The notes below the pieces were generated by a model that ran no database searches, was not told where the DNA came from, and saw nothing but the letters and a program-made list of their open reading frames with translations. From Nitrososphaerales archaeon TH5894 (GTDB taxonomy: Archaea > Thermoproteota > Nitrososphaeria > Nitrososphaerales > Nitrososphaeraceae), in the NCBI GenBank assembly GCA_014523485.1, contig JAATVK010000130.1, positions 1 through 13,052 of the forward strand: a stretch of DNA of 13,052 nt, read 5' to 3'. Positions 1-6,862 of the stretch are shown here, in pieces (the first letter of the stretch is position 1; the number at the start of each line of letters is the position of its first letter). Both the position numbers and the translations under genes were made by a program.

Positions 1-112
1 GTGGCTGTTCATTGTAGTAATCGTCATTACGTGGCTGTTCATTGTAGTAATCGTCATTACGTGGCTGTTCATTGTAGTAATCGTCATTACGTGGCTGTTC
101 ATTGTAGTAATC
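1..112. repeat. 30-bp perfect tandem repeat inside a coding region
   Basis: Three identical 30-bp units lie at 1-30, 31-60 and 61-90. A fourth copy at 91-112 matches for 22 bases and then diverges. The unit length is a multiple of three and the units translate on the minus strand as RNDDYYNEQP, so copy number can change without breaking the frame. Base 1 is the first base of a new codon in phase with the array, so the array probably continues to the left of the window. Perfect identity at synonymous sites points to recent expansion. Confidence 0.95.
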
Positions 113-754
113 TTTATCTTTCTGTCCTATAATTATTGTTCTTTTGTCTTGTGGTTCTACCGGCTTGATGTCAACAACACATACAGCTTGTAATTGGCCT
201 TGCTGACTAAAGTGTGATTCAAGTAAGAATGAGGCTACTATTAGTACATTCGTTCCAGGAGTTATCGTTACACTTGAATTAAATTGACCTTGTGCTGAGG
301 CTGGAAGATCCTTTAAAATTGCTTTATTACCATCTATTATGACTTTACCTGGTGAAGTGAACGAAAGATCCTGAACTGCTGGATTGGCTCCACAGATTGT
401 ATTATTACCTAATATTACATAATGATTATGGAAAACTGGATTAGTGGGATCGTTATTTTGTAATTCACTATCTACTATACCCAATTTAGGATGTGAAGTG
501 GTAGCAATAACATTAAGAGAACTATTATTGATTAGAGTGACAACTCCATACCCAAAATTTTTGTCGCTCCCATCTTTAGGAATATCACCTCTTGTTTTAA
601 AGACAATATCTTTTATAATATTTTTATCTATATCTATAATTGCCTTTTGTACATCTAAATAATCGTTATCTGGATATGATGATGCAGCTAGTGGTGAAAA
701 AATCATTCCAGCTACAAATATAGCCATTATTACGAAAATGTTTCTTTCTGACAT
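1..754 (-). CDS. Secreted protein with C-terminal 10-residue tandem repeats (partial, 3' end outside window)
   Basis: An uninterrupted frame of 251 codons runs from an ATG at 754 to the window edge, so the C-terminus is missing. Residues 1-25 form a signal peptide: a short charged start (SERN), a hydrophobic core (IFVIMAIFVAGMIF), then SPLAASS. Residues 26-210 are a polar extracytoplasmic domain with two cysteines (C121, C192) that could form a disulfide, and several N-x-S/T sites. From about residue 213 the chain becomes the repeat RNDDYYNEQP: one partial unit and three perfect ones, still running at the edge. A TATA-like element lies about 25 bases upstream of the ATG, fitting a leaderless transcript. 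I do not recognise the family. An extracellular or cell-envelope role is inferred from the signal peptide only. The smaller frame on the other strand at 444-662 is a shadow of this gene. Confidence 0.75.
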   Translation of the reverse strand, partial: MSERNIFVIMAIFVAGMIFSPLAASSYPDNDYLDVQKAIIDIDKNIIKDIVFKTRGDIPKDGSDKNFGYGVVTLINNSSLNVIATTSHPKLGIVDSELQNNDPTNPVFHNHYVILGNNTICGANPAVQDLSFTSPGKVIIDGNKAILKDLPASAQGQFNSSVTITPGTNVLIVASFLLESHFSQQGQLQAVCVVDIKPVEPQDKRTIIIGQKDKDYYNEQPRNDDYYNEQPRNDDYYNEQPRNDDYYNEQP

Positions 755-1163
755 ATGTACTAAATATTTATATCATATATATCTATAATGTAATATACTC
801 TAACAATTATATTATGTTAGATAATAAGAGAAAATAAATAATAATTCTAATCATTATGAAGAGTTTATATTAATATATCTTATTCTTCATATATACAATA
901 GTTAGGATCTCATTTTATTATCTATATAATTAAAAATTTGTTATATATTATTAGTAATTATGATTGATAATTCTTAGATAAGAATTATAAAAGTTGTATA
1001 TAATTATATATTAAAAAATGGATTATACCTTCGTTGATAAAGAATTAACAAAGAATAGATAGTAAGAAGGAGGAAGAGATAATAAAGCTGTGATATCATT
1101 TCCTATTTCATGATTAACTATTGCTTAATAAAAGTATAAACAGTGCTATAAGCTATTCAACTA
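755..1163. other. Non-coding stretch with one possible gene relic
   Basis: This AT-rich DNA holds no gene I can defend. At 1018-1062 (+) a short frame, MDYTFVDKELTKNR then stop, follows a TATA-like GTATATAA about 20 bases upstream. After two adjacent stops the same frame continues as EGGRDNKAVISFPIS to 1113. This could be a decayed gene start or a very small peptide. Confidence 0.3.
774..783 (-). promoter_or_regulatory. TATA-like box of the secreted repeat protein
   Basis: On the minus strand GATATATATG is centred about 25 bases before the ATG at 754. This is the usual distance from an archaeal TATA box to the transcription start, so the transcript would begin at or next to the start codon. 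The surrounding DNA is AT-rich, so the exact box is uncertain. Confidence 0.4.
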
Positions 1164-1397
1164 ATGATATTCCAAATCTTTGATTATAAACTAAAAAATG
1201 GTTTTTCAGTTTTACTCACATTTATAATAGTAGAAAATCTTTGTTACTCACAGGATGTACAATTAAGGGAATATTTGTTTTACTTTCAGTCTAGTATTGA
1301 AAATATAACCAGTATTTATAATACTATAAAACTATTTCAATATACAAAAATAATTAACATAACATCAACAATAGAAAATAAATCAAAAAAATTTTAG
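1164..1397 (+). CDS. Doubtful small hypothetical protein (77 aa)
   Basis: This ATG-started frame encodes a Leu/Ile/Tyr/Asn-rich 77-residue protein with one short hydrophobic stretch near residues 15-24 (SVLLTFIIVE) and no recognised motif. A TATA-like AAAAGTATAAAC lies about 28 bases upstream, the right distance for a leaderless transcript, and this is the main support. Against it, the C-terminal half (INITSTIENKSKKF) has the composition expected of translated AT-rich intergenic DNA. It may be spurious. Confidence 0.25.
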   Translation: MIFQIFDYKLKNGFSVLLTFIIVENLCYSQDVQLREYLFYFQSSIENITSIYNTIKLFQYTKIINITSTIENKSKKF

Positions 1398-1413
1398 TTT
1401 GTTATTTCCATTC

Positions 1414-1626
1414 TCAAGTGAGACCTGATGTCTTCCTATCTAACCAATCCTTATATTGTACTACTATGGATTCACCATGAGATTCAGTAAAAAAATCAGA
1501 AAAAAAAATTAAAAAGAATATTATAAAGAATATTATAAATAGTAAATAAAATAAACTCGAAAATAAACGAGGCAATACAAGAAAATTATAGCCACTATAG
1601 ATATTTAATTTTTTATTCTTTTTCAC
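1414..1626 (-). CDS. Small single-pass membrane protein (70 aa), hypothetical
   Basis: The start is a GTG directly after an in-frame stop. A basic N-terminus (KKNKK) precedes a very hydrophobic Phe/Ile/Leu segment at about residues 22-43, followed by a polar tail (ESHGESIVVQYKDWLDRK). The DNA of the tail, about 1414-1480, is clearly less AT-rich than its surroundings, which favours a real coding end. The Phe-rich segment comes partly from A-runs and could be low-complexity noise. The positive N-terminus suggests the tail faces outward. The family is not recognised. The convergent doubtful frame at 1164-1397 ends 16 bases away. Confidence 0.4.
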   Translation of the reverse strand: MKKNKKLNIYSGYNFLVLPRLFSSLFYLLFIIFFIIFFLIFFSDFFTESHGESIVVQYKDWLDRKTSGLT

Positions 1627-1911
1627 TTAAATTATAATCTGTTGTAAAAATATTGTAAAAAATTGTTTTTTAATTAGTTTCTCCTGAATGTAAAAGTTGC
1701 ATTAATGTCAATACTATCAAATACAATCGAATAATCATTAATTCAATTATAAATATTAATTTGAATATTCTTTAGTCTAAATTGATTCTGAAACGAATTA
1801 GATAAATATAAACTGGTTTTAAATTTTGTAGTTATTGAAGATACAAAAAGAAATATAGGAAATTATTTCTTCTAATTGACTACTAATTAATTAATTAAGT
1901 TGTATAATGGA

Positions 1912-2159
1912 TTATGCAATATCTAATCCATGTGCATTCTTCAAATGCTCATGAAACTTAATACCACTATGCATTGAATTTAGCAAATACTTAAATGACT
2001 TTTCAAAGTTACTATTTCATAACGAGCAACTGCAAAATCAGACTTTGGTTGTGGCTATTGATGAGTACAATGTTGTTCATGTGATAATCCATGTCATAAA
2101 AACGGTTCCTTTTTAACATTATTAACAATATTTTTCTCATTACTTTTTTCATTAATCAT
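1912..2159 (-). pseudogene. Decayed small gene with His-rich segments
   Basis: From an ATG at 2159 one frame reads MINEKSNEKNIVNNVKK..., is interrupted by TGA and then TAG, and continues as PQPKSDFAVARYEIVT. A single frame change then restores FEKSFKYLLNSMHSGIKF followed by HEHLKNAHGLDIA and a stop at 1912. The segment between the two stops is His/Cys-rich (HGLSHEQHCTHQ). Joined, the pieces make a coherent protein of about 80 residues with two His-rich patches, and local base composition is less AT-rich than the flanks. I read this as a recently inactivated gene (two nonsense codons, one frameshift). I do not recognise the family; metal binding would be a guess from the His/Cys content. Confidence 0.5.
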
Positions 2160-2192
2160 TTTATCATGCAATCCTTTAATACTCAGCTTTAA

Positions 2193-2498
2193 TTATTTAT
2201 TTTTTTTCCAATATCCAACTATTAGGATGATTACTCCAATAATAATTCCAAAAACTGAAAAAACATATGAGTTAGTTATTATAAAACAATTTCTTTGCAA
2301 ATCGATAGTTGTATTGTCTTGAGGGTTAATCTCTAGTGGTGAATTATAATATTCTGATAATTTTGTGAGACAGTTAAAACTTTGGAAATTTAAATATATA
2401 CTTAATATTCCACTTATTATTAACATAAATGAACCAATAGTATAATATCTATTTCTTCTAGAGATAATCAAGTAAAATAATAATTTTAAAGATTTCAA
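2193..2498 (-). CDS. Two-helix membrane protein (101 aa), hypothetical
   Basis: The frame opens at a TTG (2498) and no in-frame ATG is available before residue 25. A basic start (KSLKLLFYLIISRRNR) leads into helix 1 at about residues 18-38. An extracytoplasmic loop of about 40 residues follows, with two cysteines (C43, C71) and an NTT site, then helix 2 at about 77-96 and a basic tail (WKKNK). Positive charges at both ends and none in the loop centre indicate both termini inside and the loop outside. The cysteines bracket the loop and could form a disulfide. Composition and helix layout support a real gene; the family is not recognised. It lies in the same orientation as 2644-2925, 145 bases downstream of it, probably as a separate transcript: TTTTATATAC lies about 33 bases before the TTG. 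Confidence 0.6.
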   Translation of the reverse strand: MKSLKLLFYLIISRRNRYYTIGSFMLIISGILSIYLNFQSFNCLTKLSEYYNSPLEINPQDNTTIDLQRNCFIITNSYVFSVFGIIIGVIILIVGYWKKNK

Positions 2499-2643
2499 TT
2501 GTGAGTGGAATAATTTAAATTCTCTAGTATATAAAATTCATTAGAGAATAAAATGCCTCAATTCTCTTAGTTCATATGTATTAGCGTTTATGTATTAAGA
2601 ATATAGCACACAAAGGAATGTTGCATGATATTTTTTGACCCAA

Positions 2644-2925
2644 TTATTTTAGTTGGTGTTTTTCAATAGCTGGCTGCTTTGCTTTGTAGGTTATTAAAAC
2701 AGTATCATTTACATTGTATGAACAATCAGATATCATTCTAGGAATTCTATCTTTTGCTTCAACAATGCAATTACCTTCCTGCTTCATTTTCACTGCTGCC
2801 TCTTCTGTTATACTATCGCTAAGTAGACTAGTGGCAGACGAGCCCAATATTGCCATTACTAAAATGACTCCTGCAATAATGAATATAATCGCTAATTTAC
2901 TATATGAGATATTATCAAAACTCAT
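2644..2925 (-). CDS. Membrane-anchored or exported small protein (93 aa), hypothetical
   Basis: It starts at an ATG (2925). Residues 9-31 form one hydrophobic segment (KLAIIFIIAGVILVMAILGS) that can serve as a signal anchor. The remaining roughly 60 residues are polar and extracytoplasmic, with two cysteines (C53, C68) spaced for a disulfide, an acidic/helical part (ITEEAAVKMKQEGNC) and a beta-like end (NDTVLITYKAKQP). The TATA-like sequence TTAAAATAAATT lies about 26-30 bases upstream and overlaps the end of the dehydrogenase stub at 2957-3037. The opposite-strand frame at 2714-2947 is a shadow. The family is not recognised, but hydrophobic/polar zoning and the two Cys support a real protein. 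Confidence 0.65.
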   Translation of the reverse strand: MSFDNISYSKLAIIFIIAGVILVMAILGSSATSLLSDSITEEAAVKMKQEGNCIVEAKDRIPRMISDCSYNVNDTVLITYKAKQPAIEKHQLK

Positions 2926-2956
2926 AATGACAAATTGTATTGTGTAATAATTTATT

Positions 2957-3037
2957 TTAATATATAGTTTCTTTACCTATTCCTCTGGTACTTCCAGTAA
3001 AAAGAATAGTTCTTTGAGTTTCGTTCGTTAAACTCAT
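2957..3037 (-). pseudogene. N-terminal stub of a short-chain dehydrogenase/reductase
   Basis: The 26-codon frame reads MSLTNETQRTILFTGSTRGIGK... and then stops. ILFTGSTRGIGKET is the first beta strand and the TGxxxGIG cofactor-binding turn of classical short-chain dehydrogenases (SDR family, NAD(P)-dependent oxidoreductases), placed as usual near the N-terminus. The other 220 or so residues of a normal SDR, including the YxxxK active site, are absent: the frame ends at TAA (2957-2959), and 31 bases later the ATG of another gene begins. This is most simply a deletion that removed the body of an SDR gene and left its start. The stub is too short to fold or bind cofactor. Confidence 0.6.
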
Positions 3038-3217
3038 AATAAGTTGAGCTTTATTAATATTAACAAACGATTTTTAAATTAGTCATTAAAAAATATATAC
3101 GTAACGCTTTTTCTTATGAAGTAATGGATATAGAAAATAACAAACTCATAAAAATAAGTAAAATATACAAAGGAAATTTTATACAATAACTATTATTTAT
3201 TAGTTTATTAAATTGGG

Positions 3218-3495
3218 ATGGGAAAACGAAGAAATGATAATGTGATAATGCAACAGAATAGAGTAGGTTAATAATCTACTATTGCAACTACTACAACAAT
3301 TATCAATTTCAATTATATGCCTATTGATGGATTTTTCCCATTCCAAGACCACTGAATAACTATATTGATGGTAGAGATGCTATTATTATTCTCTATAATA
3401 CTGGATGAACACAAAGGCATTGAATGGAGTTAGATACCTATTCAAAAATTGACAGCATTATAGAGATTAGTATATAGTTATTCAGTGATAAATAA
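3218..3495 (+). pseudogene. Possible decayed gene with several stops
   Basis: One plus-strand frame reads MGKRRNDNVIMQQNRVG, two stops, then STIATTTTIINFNYMPIDG and FFPFQDH before another stop. After a frame change it reads NNYIDGRDAIIILYNTG, and later MELDTYSKIDSIIEISI and LFSDK ending at 3495. Codon-like segments in the same order and orientation over 280 bases, with mixed amino-acid content, suggest an old inactivated gene. There is no family motif, and AT-rich DNA can give such pieces by chance, so this is only a hypothesis. A near-perfect inverted repeat (TGGGATGGGAAAA at 3213-3225, TTTTCCCATTCCA near 3331-3343) lies within it. Confidence 0.3.
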
Positions 3496-3593
3496 AATAT
3501 GTACATTTCTCCCAATTAAATTTTTGGCATTCATATAAAGTAAAATATTATTTTTTCGCAATAGTATAAGTATAATCATACTATAACTCTTAA

Positions 3594-3764
3594 GACATTC
3601 TTAAAAAAGAAGCAAGAGATTTATGTGATACAAGGTCAGTGGTGAACATCTGAATGCAACATAAATCTCAAGGTATATTAGATAATGACAAATTCTATAT
3701 TCCAAAGGATTTAGTTGACAATTTTCACTTCAATGTTGTCTACGTTTCAATAACTCGTGAATAA
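3594..3764 (+). pseudogene. Degraded coding fragment, partner of a dispersed repeat
   Basis: After a stop at 3591-3593 the frame reads DILKKEARDLCDTRSVVNI, is broken by one TGA (3651-3653), and continues in the same frame as MQHKSQGILDNDKFYIPKD then LVDNFHFNVVYVSITRE to a stop at 3762-3764. The first part matches a second site at 8715-8751, where one base is missing and the equivalent peptide reads KGLCDTDLVEV. Two related copies in different contexts make chance less likely than for other relics here. The family is not recognised. Confidence 0.35.
3595..3632 (+). repeat. Dispersed repeat, copy 1
   Basis: This 38-base segment aligns with 8715-8751 with one single-base gap and a few substitutions. 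The 3' part, TTTATGTGATACA, is identical, as is TTAAAAAAGAA near the 5' end. Both copies lie on the plus strand in gene-poor DNA about 5.1 kb apart. They may be remnants of a duplicated gene or of a mobile element. Confidence 0.5.
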
Positions 3765-4468
3765 TCTAAACAGTACAAAACACACTAGCCAATTTTAATA
3801 CAATTTTTTTTACCATTTTATTGTTAATAATAAATTTCTGTTAAACTAATTTCTTGTTCTGACTGTCATAGGAAAAAGATTGTTTGGACTTTTGTTTACT
3901 TCTTCCCTTTAGCCTTCAAGTACTTCATATAATACAATTTAACTTCATACTATTATAATTATTATTATTATTAATATAAGGGAATATCTAGAGCTTCATG
4001 TTTGGTTTTGAATTGAATATATTCTCTATATTCTTTTATAGTGATAGAGATAATTGGTTTAGTTCTGCTATTGTTGATGCTATTTGATTATTAGTTCTAT
4101 TATCTTAGAACATATACTTTTTATTGTAAATATCTACTATTATTTGTTATAATAGGTATTCCAATAAATTTGTATATTACAATTATACCAACATGGTTGG
4201 GTTTTATGTAGTTAGAAACCATTTATTCTTCTTATTTTAAGACATTAGTTTCTAAAAATTTATCTTAATTTAACCAGTATTCTTTACATATTAAGGCGGA
4301 ATTTTTACCTGTTTTTTATGAATATAATTTACTATAACCGTTTTATAATTTATATAGTTCGTATCCACCATAATCAAACATATATGAACATCGCAAAGTT
4401 ACTCCTAACATGAGTATATGTTAACTTAGTTAACTACTCTTTAAATACAAAAAATTTATAATTTTGAT
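3765..4468. other. Gene-free stretch
   Basis: I see no intact gene. At 3840-3950 there is a less AT-rich patch whose minus strand gives short coding-like pieces in more than one frame (for example REEVNKSPNNLFPMTVRTRN), each interrupted. At 4040-4230 (+) hydrophobic pieces such as VIEIIGLVLLLLMLFDY and LLFVIIGIPINLYITIIP lie in different frames and could be a ruined membrane-protein gene. Both readings are weak. The right end carries the promoter of the cupredoxin gene. Confidence 0.35.
4440..4448 (+). promoter_or_regulatory. TATA box of the cupredoxin gene
   Basis: TTTAAATAC is centred 25 bases before the ATG at 4469. This suits an archaeal promoter with transcription starting at or beside the start codon (leaderless). 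No ribosome-binding site lies before the ATG, in agreement. Confidence 0.55.
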
Positions 4469-4987
4469 ATGAAAAAAAAACTAGTTAATAAAAGATATAA
4501 GAAAAATATTATTTCAAAAAAAATTATAGTATTTGGAATATTACTTACTGTTATTAGTTTGATTGTTTATGGTGGTATCAATTCTTTGAAAAGTTCAAAT
4601 GGAAACTTTCTTTTATCTCCAGCTAGAAATTTGTTCATGAAAGCAACCTATTTACCAACTGAAGGATATGCATATACTAGTCAATCCACCGGTACTGTTA
4701 AATCATTAAATAGCGGAGCAGGAAGTAGAGGTGGATTAGGGCATAACCCAACAATTACACTTAATCAAGGCAATACATTATCAATACATCTTATCAATGG
4801 AGATTCAGAAAGGCATTCTAAACACAATTTAAATATAGATGAATTTGACATTCATACCAAAGATTTAGGATATTTTCAAAGTGAAACAGTTACATTTACA
4901 ACAAATAAGACCGGAACTTACGATTATTATTGTAGTATTCATCCGGAAATGACTGGTAAAATAATAGTCAAAAGTCATTCTAAATAA
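4469..4987 (+). CDS. Membrane-anchored type-1 (blue) copper protein, cupredoxin
   Basis: This is a small electron carrier outside the cytoplasmic membrane. Residues 1-18 are strongly basic (KKKLVNKRYKKN, SKK) and residues 19-36 are hydrophobic (IIVFGILLTVISLIVYGG), forming a signal anchor. The cupredoxin domain spans about 60-168. The copper ligands of plastocyanin/amicyanin-like proteins are visible: H119 in HSKHNLNI, then C155, H158 and M161 in YYCSIHPEMTG. A GLGHNP segment and the TLNQGNTLSIHLIN strand are typical of the fold. Only one cysteine is present, so it is a mononuclear type-1 site and not CuA. Ammonia-oxidising archaea carry many such proteins and use them in place of cytochromes c. 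The next gene begins 16 bases downstream and is probably co-transcribed. The partner redox proteins cannot be told from the sequence. Confidence 0.85.
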   Translation: MKKKLVNKRYKKNIISKKIIVFGILLTVISLIVYGGINSLKSSNGNFLLSPARNLFMKATYLPTEGYAYTSQSTGTVKSLNSGAGSRGGLGHNPTITLNQGNTLSIHLINGDSERHSKHNLNIDEFDIHTKDLGYFQSETVTFTTNKTGTYDYYCSIHPEMTGKIIVKSHSK

Positions 4988-5003
4988 AAGAGGCAGGCAT
5001 ATA

Positions 5004-5429
5004 TTGAATATTAACAATAATAATAATACAATTATGAATGATGAAAGAAACAACATACTTACTGTTATAGATAGTTTTATTCAACAGATAACCAAAATTA
5101 GAAGATTCTTTATAGGGGTCTCAATTTCATCAATTATTCTTGCTCCCATTGCTATTTCATTAGCACTATATCTTTTTACTCATCAATCCTTTTTTAGAAT
5201 TGTAGAAGCAGAAAGGGAATTTGGATTTGGATTAGTTGTATTATTGACGGCTGTAATAATAATATCTTCTATTCTTTTTATTGCTGGAATCCTTCAGTAT
5301 AGACAAATAGGTTTATGGCATAAAAAATATGAATCTTATATAAAAGAAAAAAATGACATACATCAATATATCGCTAATAAATTTGAAAACAACATTGATG
5401 AAGATAATAATAAAGAAAAACAATCGTAG
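5004..5429 (+). CDS. Two-helix membrane protein (141 aa) in the cupredoxin operon
   Basis: It lies 16 bases after the cupredoxin stop and is probably on the same transcript. The longest frame uses a TTG at 5004 and adds an Asn-rich leader (NINNNNN) made by an AAT microsatellite. A more likely start is the ATG at 5034 (MNDERNNILT). AGAGGCAGG at 4989-4997 could be a ribosome-binding site, but it fits the TTG better than the ATG, so the start is unsettled. In the long numbering, helix 1 is about 35-58 and helix 2 about 74-97. The loop between them is short (HQSFFRIVEAEREFG), and the long tail (HKKYESYIKEKNDIHQ...) is helical, probably cytoplasmic, ending in acidic/basic residues. The family is not recognised. 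Co-transcription suggests a link with the copper protein. Confidence 0.65.
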   Translation: MNINNNNNTIMNDERNNILTVIDSFIQQITKIRRFFIGVSISSIILAPIAISLALYLFTHQSFFRIVEAEREFGFGLVVLLTAVIIISSILFIAGILQYRQIGLWHKKYESYIKEKNDIHQYIANKFENNIDEDNNKEKQS

Positions 5430-5446
5430 GTTATATTACAGTTTAA

Positions 5447-5455
5447 TTTTTATTT
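5447..5455 (+). terminator. T-rich stop signal after the cupredoxin operon
   Basis: TTTTTATTT lies 18 bases after the stop codon at 5429 and just before the convergent winged-helix gene ends at 5463. Archaeal transcription commonly ends at T-runs without a hairpin. Only the plus strand has the T-run in this 33-base gap. Confidence 0.35.
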
Positions 5456-5462
5456 ACTAAAT

Positions 5463-5735
5463 CTATTTTCGTGGAAAGAATTTCTCATACGGCTCTAAAA
5501 TTTTCTTATAAAATTCTATTCCTTGAGGAGTAATTGAATAAGAAAGTATCATTTTTTTTCCTAAATAGGAATTCTTCTTTACAATAAAGCTATTCCTCTC
5601 TAAACCATCAAGTATTTCTTTATGCTTAGTTAAATTGAGTCTACAATACAATAATAAAGATGATTGATTAACTTCTCCATACTCGATTAATTTAGTTAAA
5701 ATATCAATTATAAGATAAACTCTATCTCTTTGCAA
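5463..5735 (-). CDS. Archaeal one-domain winged-helix DNA-binding protein (90 aa)
   Basis: The 90 residues make a complete winged helix of the kind common in archaea (similar to PF14947-type proteins). Helix 1 is about 3-18 (RDRVYLIIDILTKLIEYG), helix 2 about 23-30, the recognition helix about 34-47 (NLTKHKEILDGLERN), and the beta wing about 51-68 (IVKKNSYLGKKMILSYSI), followed by TPQGIEFYKKI, the usual ITxxGxxFL-like ending. It probably acts as a transcription regulator. The target is unknown; the convergent cupredoxin operon is only a candidate. The start is a TTG at 5735, because an in-frame stop lies six bases upstream and no ATG is available before residue 62. A basic tail (FFPRK) ends the protein. 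Confidence 0.75.
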   Translation of the reverse strand: MQRDRVYLIIDILTKLIEYGEVNQSSLLLYCRLNLTKHKEILDGLERNSFIVKKNSYLGKKMILSYSITPQGIEFYKKILEPYEKFFPRK

Positions 5736-6484
5736 TATTTATGAACCCTGTATATCATTTATCATATTTCGAATATTAAAAAATAATAATATTTTAACTT
5801 TAATGTAAACTATGCAGAAAGAATAATAGTATATTAATAATGATGTATAGATTTTCAAATCTAAATAACTAGACATCACTACCTTTAAAAGATTAATTGA
5901 AATATCAATTTACTTGTTTTGTCATTGTTAAATATTACATCATCAAATATGGTTCATGTAATTAATAAAAGAATATCCTAAATAGTTATTATAAAAATAA
6001 ATTTCTTGTTTATTATACCTTTAATTATTATTTCTGTAGGAATTTTATTTTTAATAGTTATATATGGTATTTATTAATTTGAAGATAAATGCTAAATAAT
6101 ATTCTCCATGAGTAGTATTTATATCAACTTCATCATCAATCATTTATACAAAGGAGATCAGTTAACACAATAAGATTAAATTTTCAATTATCAAATCGAT
6201 TACGCTCTATTAAAATTTATTAAAAATAGAATGTATGAATGCCATTGTAAATATTATCTAGCAACAACAATGAAAAATAAATGTTAAGATTAGGATAAAA
6301 TTATTTCGTATTTATTTACATTTATTTTTATGAAGTGGGAATTAGATTCAATAATAGGGTTAAGAATTAATATCCATTTACACAGAATAAACTATAGTAA
6401 CAAATATTACCAATATTATATATTTAAGATTTAAATTTATTAATTAAGCATAATCTCTTAAAATAAGGAAAATTAAAGATTCCG
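5736..6484. other. Gene-poor stretch of about 750 bases
   Basis: No gene can be defended. Three short plus-strand frames are worth recording. 6006-6077 (TTG start) reads as one hydrophobic helix with PLIIISVGILFLIVIYG. 6108-6173 encodes MSSIYINFIINHLYKGDQLTQ. 6330-6434 encodes a 34-residue frame beginning MKWELDSIIGLRINIHLHR. None has a recognised motif. The last 30 bases hold the promoter of the tandem YnfA genes. Confidence 0.35.
6457..6465 (+). promoter_or_regulatory. TATA-like box of the tandem YnfA genes
   Basis: CTTAAAATA is centred about 24 bases before the ATG at 6485. No Shine-Dalgarno sequence precedes that ATG, so the first gene of the pair is probably translated from a leaderless transcript, unlike the second gene. 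Confidence 0.45.
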
Positions 6485-6862
6485 ATGACTATATTTAATA
6501 AAATTTTAATAACTTTATTTTTCTTTTTTCTTGCTGGACTTTTTGAAATAGGAGGAGGTTATCTAGTTTGGCTTTGGTTGAGAGAAGGTATGAGTTGGAT
6601 AGTGGGAGCCTTAGGAGGTTTTGTTCTGTTTTTGTATGGAATTGTTCCTACTTTCCAGCCATCACACTTTCATCGGGTTTATGCAGCATATGGTGGAATT
6701 TTCATTATAATGTCTATATTATGGGGATGGGTTTTTGAAGGAATTGCCCCTGATAGGTATGATATTATAGGCACTATTATTGCTTTGATTGGTGTTATCA
6801 TAATTTATTATATACCTCGTAAGGGAGAGGAGGAAAAGACACTATGGCAATCGAAGAAATAA
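6485..6862 (+). CDS. UPF0060/YnfA family membrane protein, first of a pair (N-in type)
   Basis: This four-helix protein of the UPF0060 (YnfA) family is related in size and style to small multidrug resistance transporters; bacterial YnfA has been linked to efflux. Family marks are clear: [16 protein letters not shown] (helix 1, with E21 in the membrane), [11 protein letters not shown] at 63-73 (helix 3) and [19 protein letters not shown] at 89-107 (loop 3 to helix 4). Helices are about 7-31, 38-57, 66-84 and 94-110. The 125-residue length is slightly above the usual 105-110 because of a charged tail ([15 protein letters not shown]). Lys/Arg lie at the N-terminus, loop 2 and the tail (7), with only 2 in loops 1 and 3. 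That predicts both termini inside, the reverse of the second gene. Its last 19 bases overlap the start of that gene. Confidence 0.85.
   Translation: MTIFNKILITLFFFFLAGLFEIGGGYLVWLWLREGMSWIVGALGGFVLFLYGIVPTFQPSHFHRVYAAYGGIFIIMSILWGWVFEGIAPDRYDIIGTIIALIGVIIIYYIPRKGEEEKTLWQSKK
6827..6833 (+). promoter_or_regulatory. Strong ribosome-binding site inside the first YnfA gene
   Basis: GAGGAGG lies 10 bases before the ATG at 6844, within the 3' coding part of the first gene. It fixes the start of the second gene and shows that the second gene is read by internal initiation on a shared mRNA. The first gene has no such site. Confidence 0.65.

Noticed and set aside
1..112. The direct repeats as a CRISPR array
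   Set aside because: The units are contiguous with no spacers and lie in frame inside a coding sequence.
444..662. Plus-strand ORF of 72 aa
   Set aside because: It lies wholly inside the minus-strand secreted protein, which has a signal peptide and an intact frame.
1912..2159. Selenocysteine or pyrrolysine read-through of the TGA and TAG
   Set aside because: Nitrososphaeria are not known to use these, no insertion structure was seen, and a frameshift is also needed.
2714..2947. Plus-strand ORF of 77 aa
   Set aside because: It is antisense to the better supported membrane-anchored protein at 2644-2925.
4469..4987. CuA-type or nitrosocyanin-like site in the cupredoxin
   Set aside because: There is a single cysteine in C-x2-H-x2-M spacing; CuA needs two cysteines.
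4865..5056. Minus-strand ORF of 63 aa
   Set aside because: It is a shadow of the cupredoxin and the following gene; its hydrophobic run comes from the AAT microsatellite.
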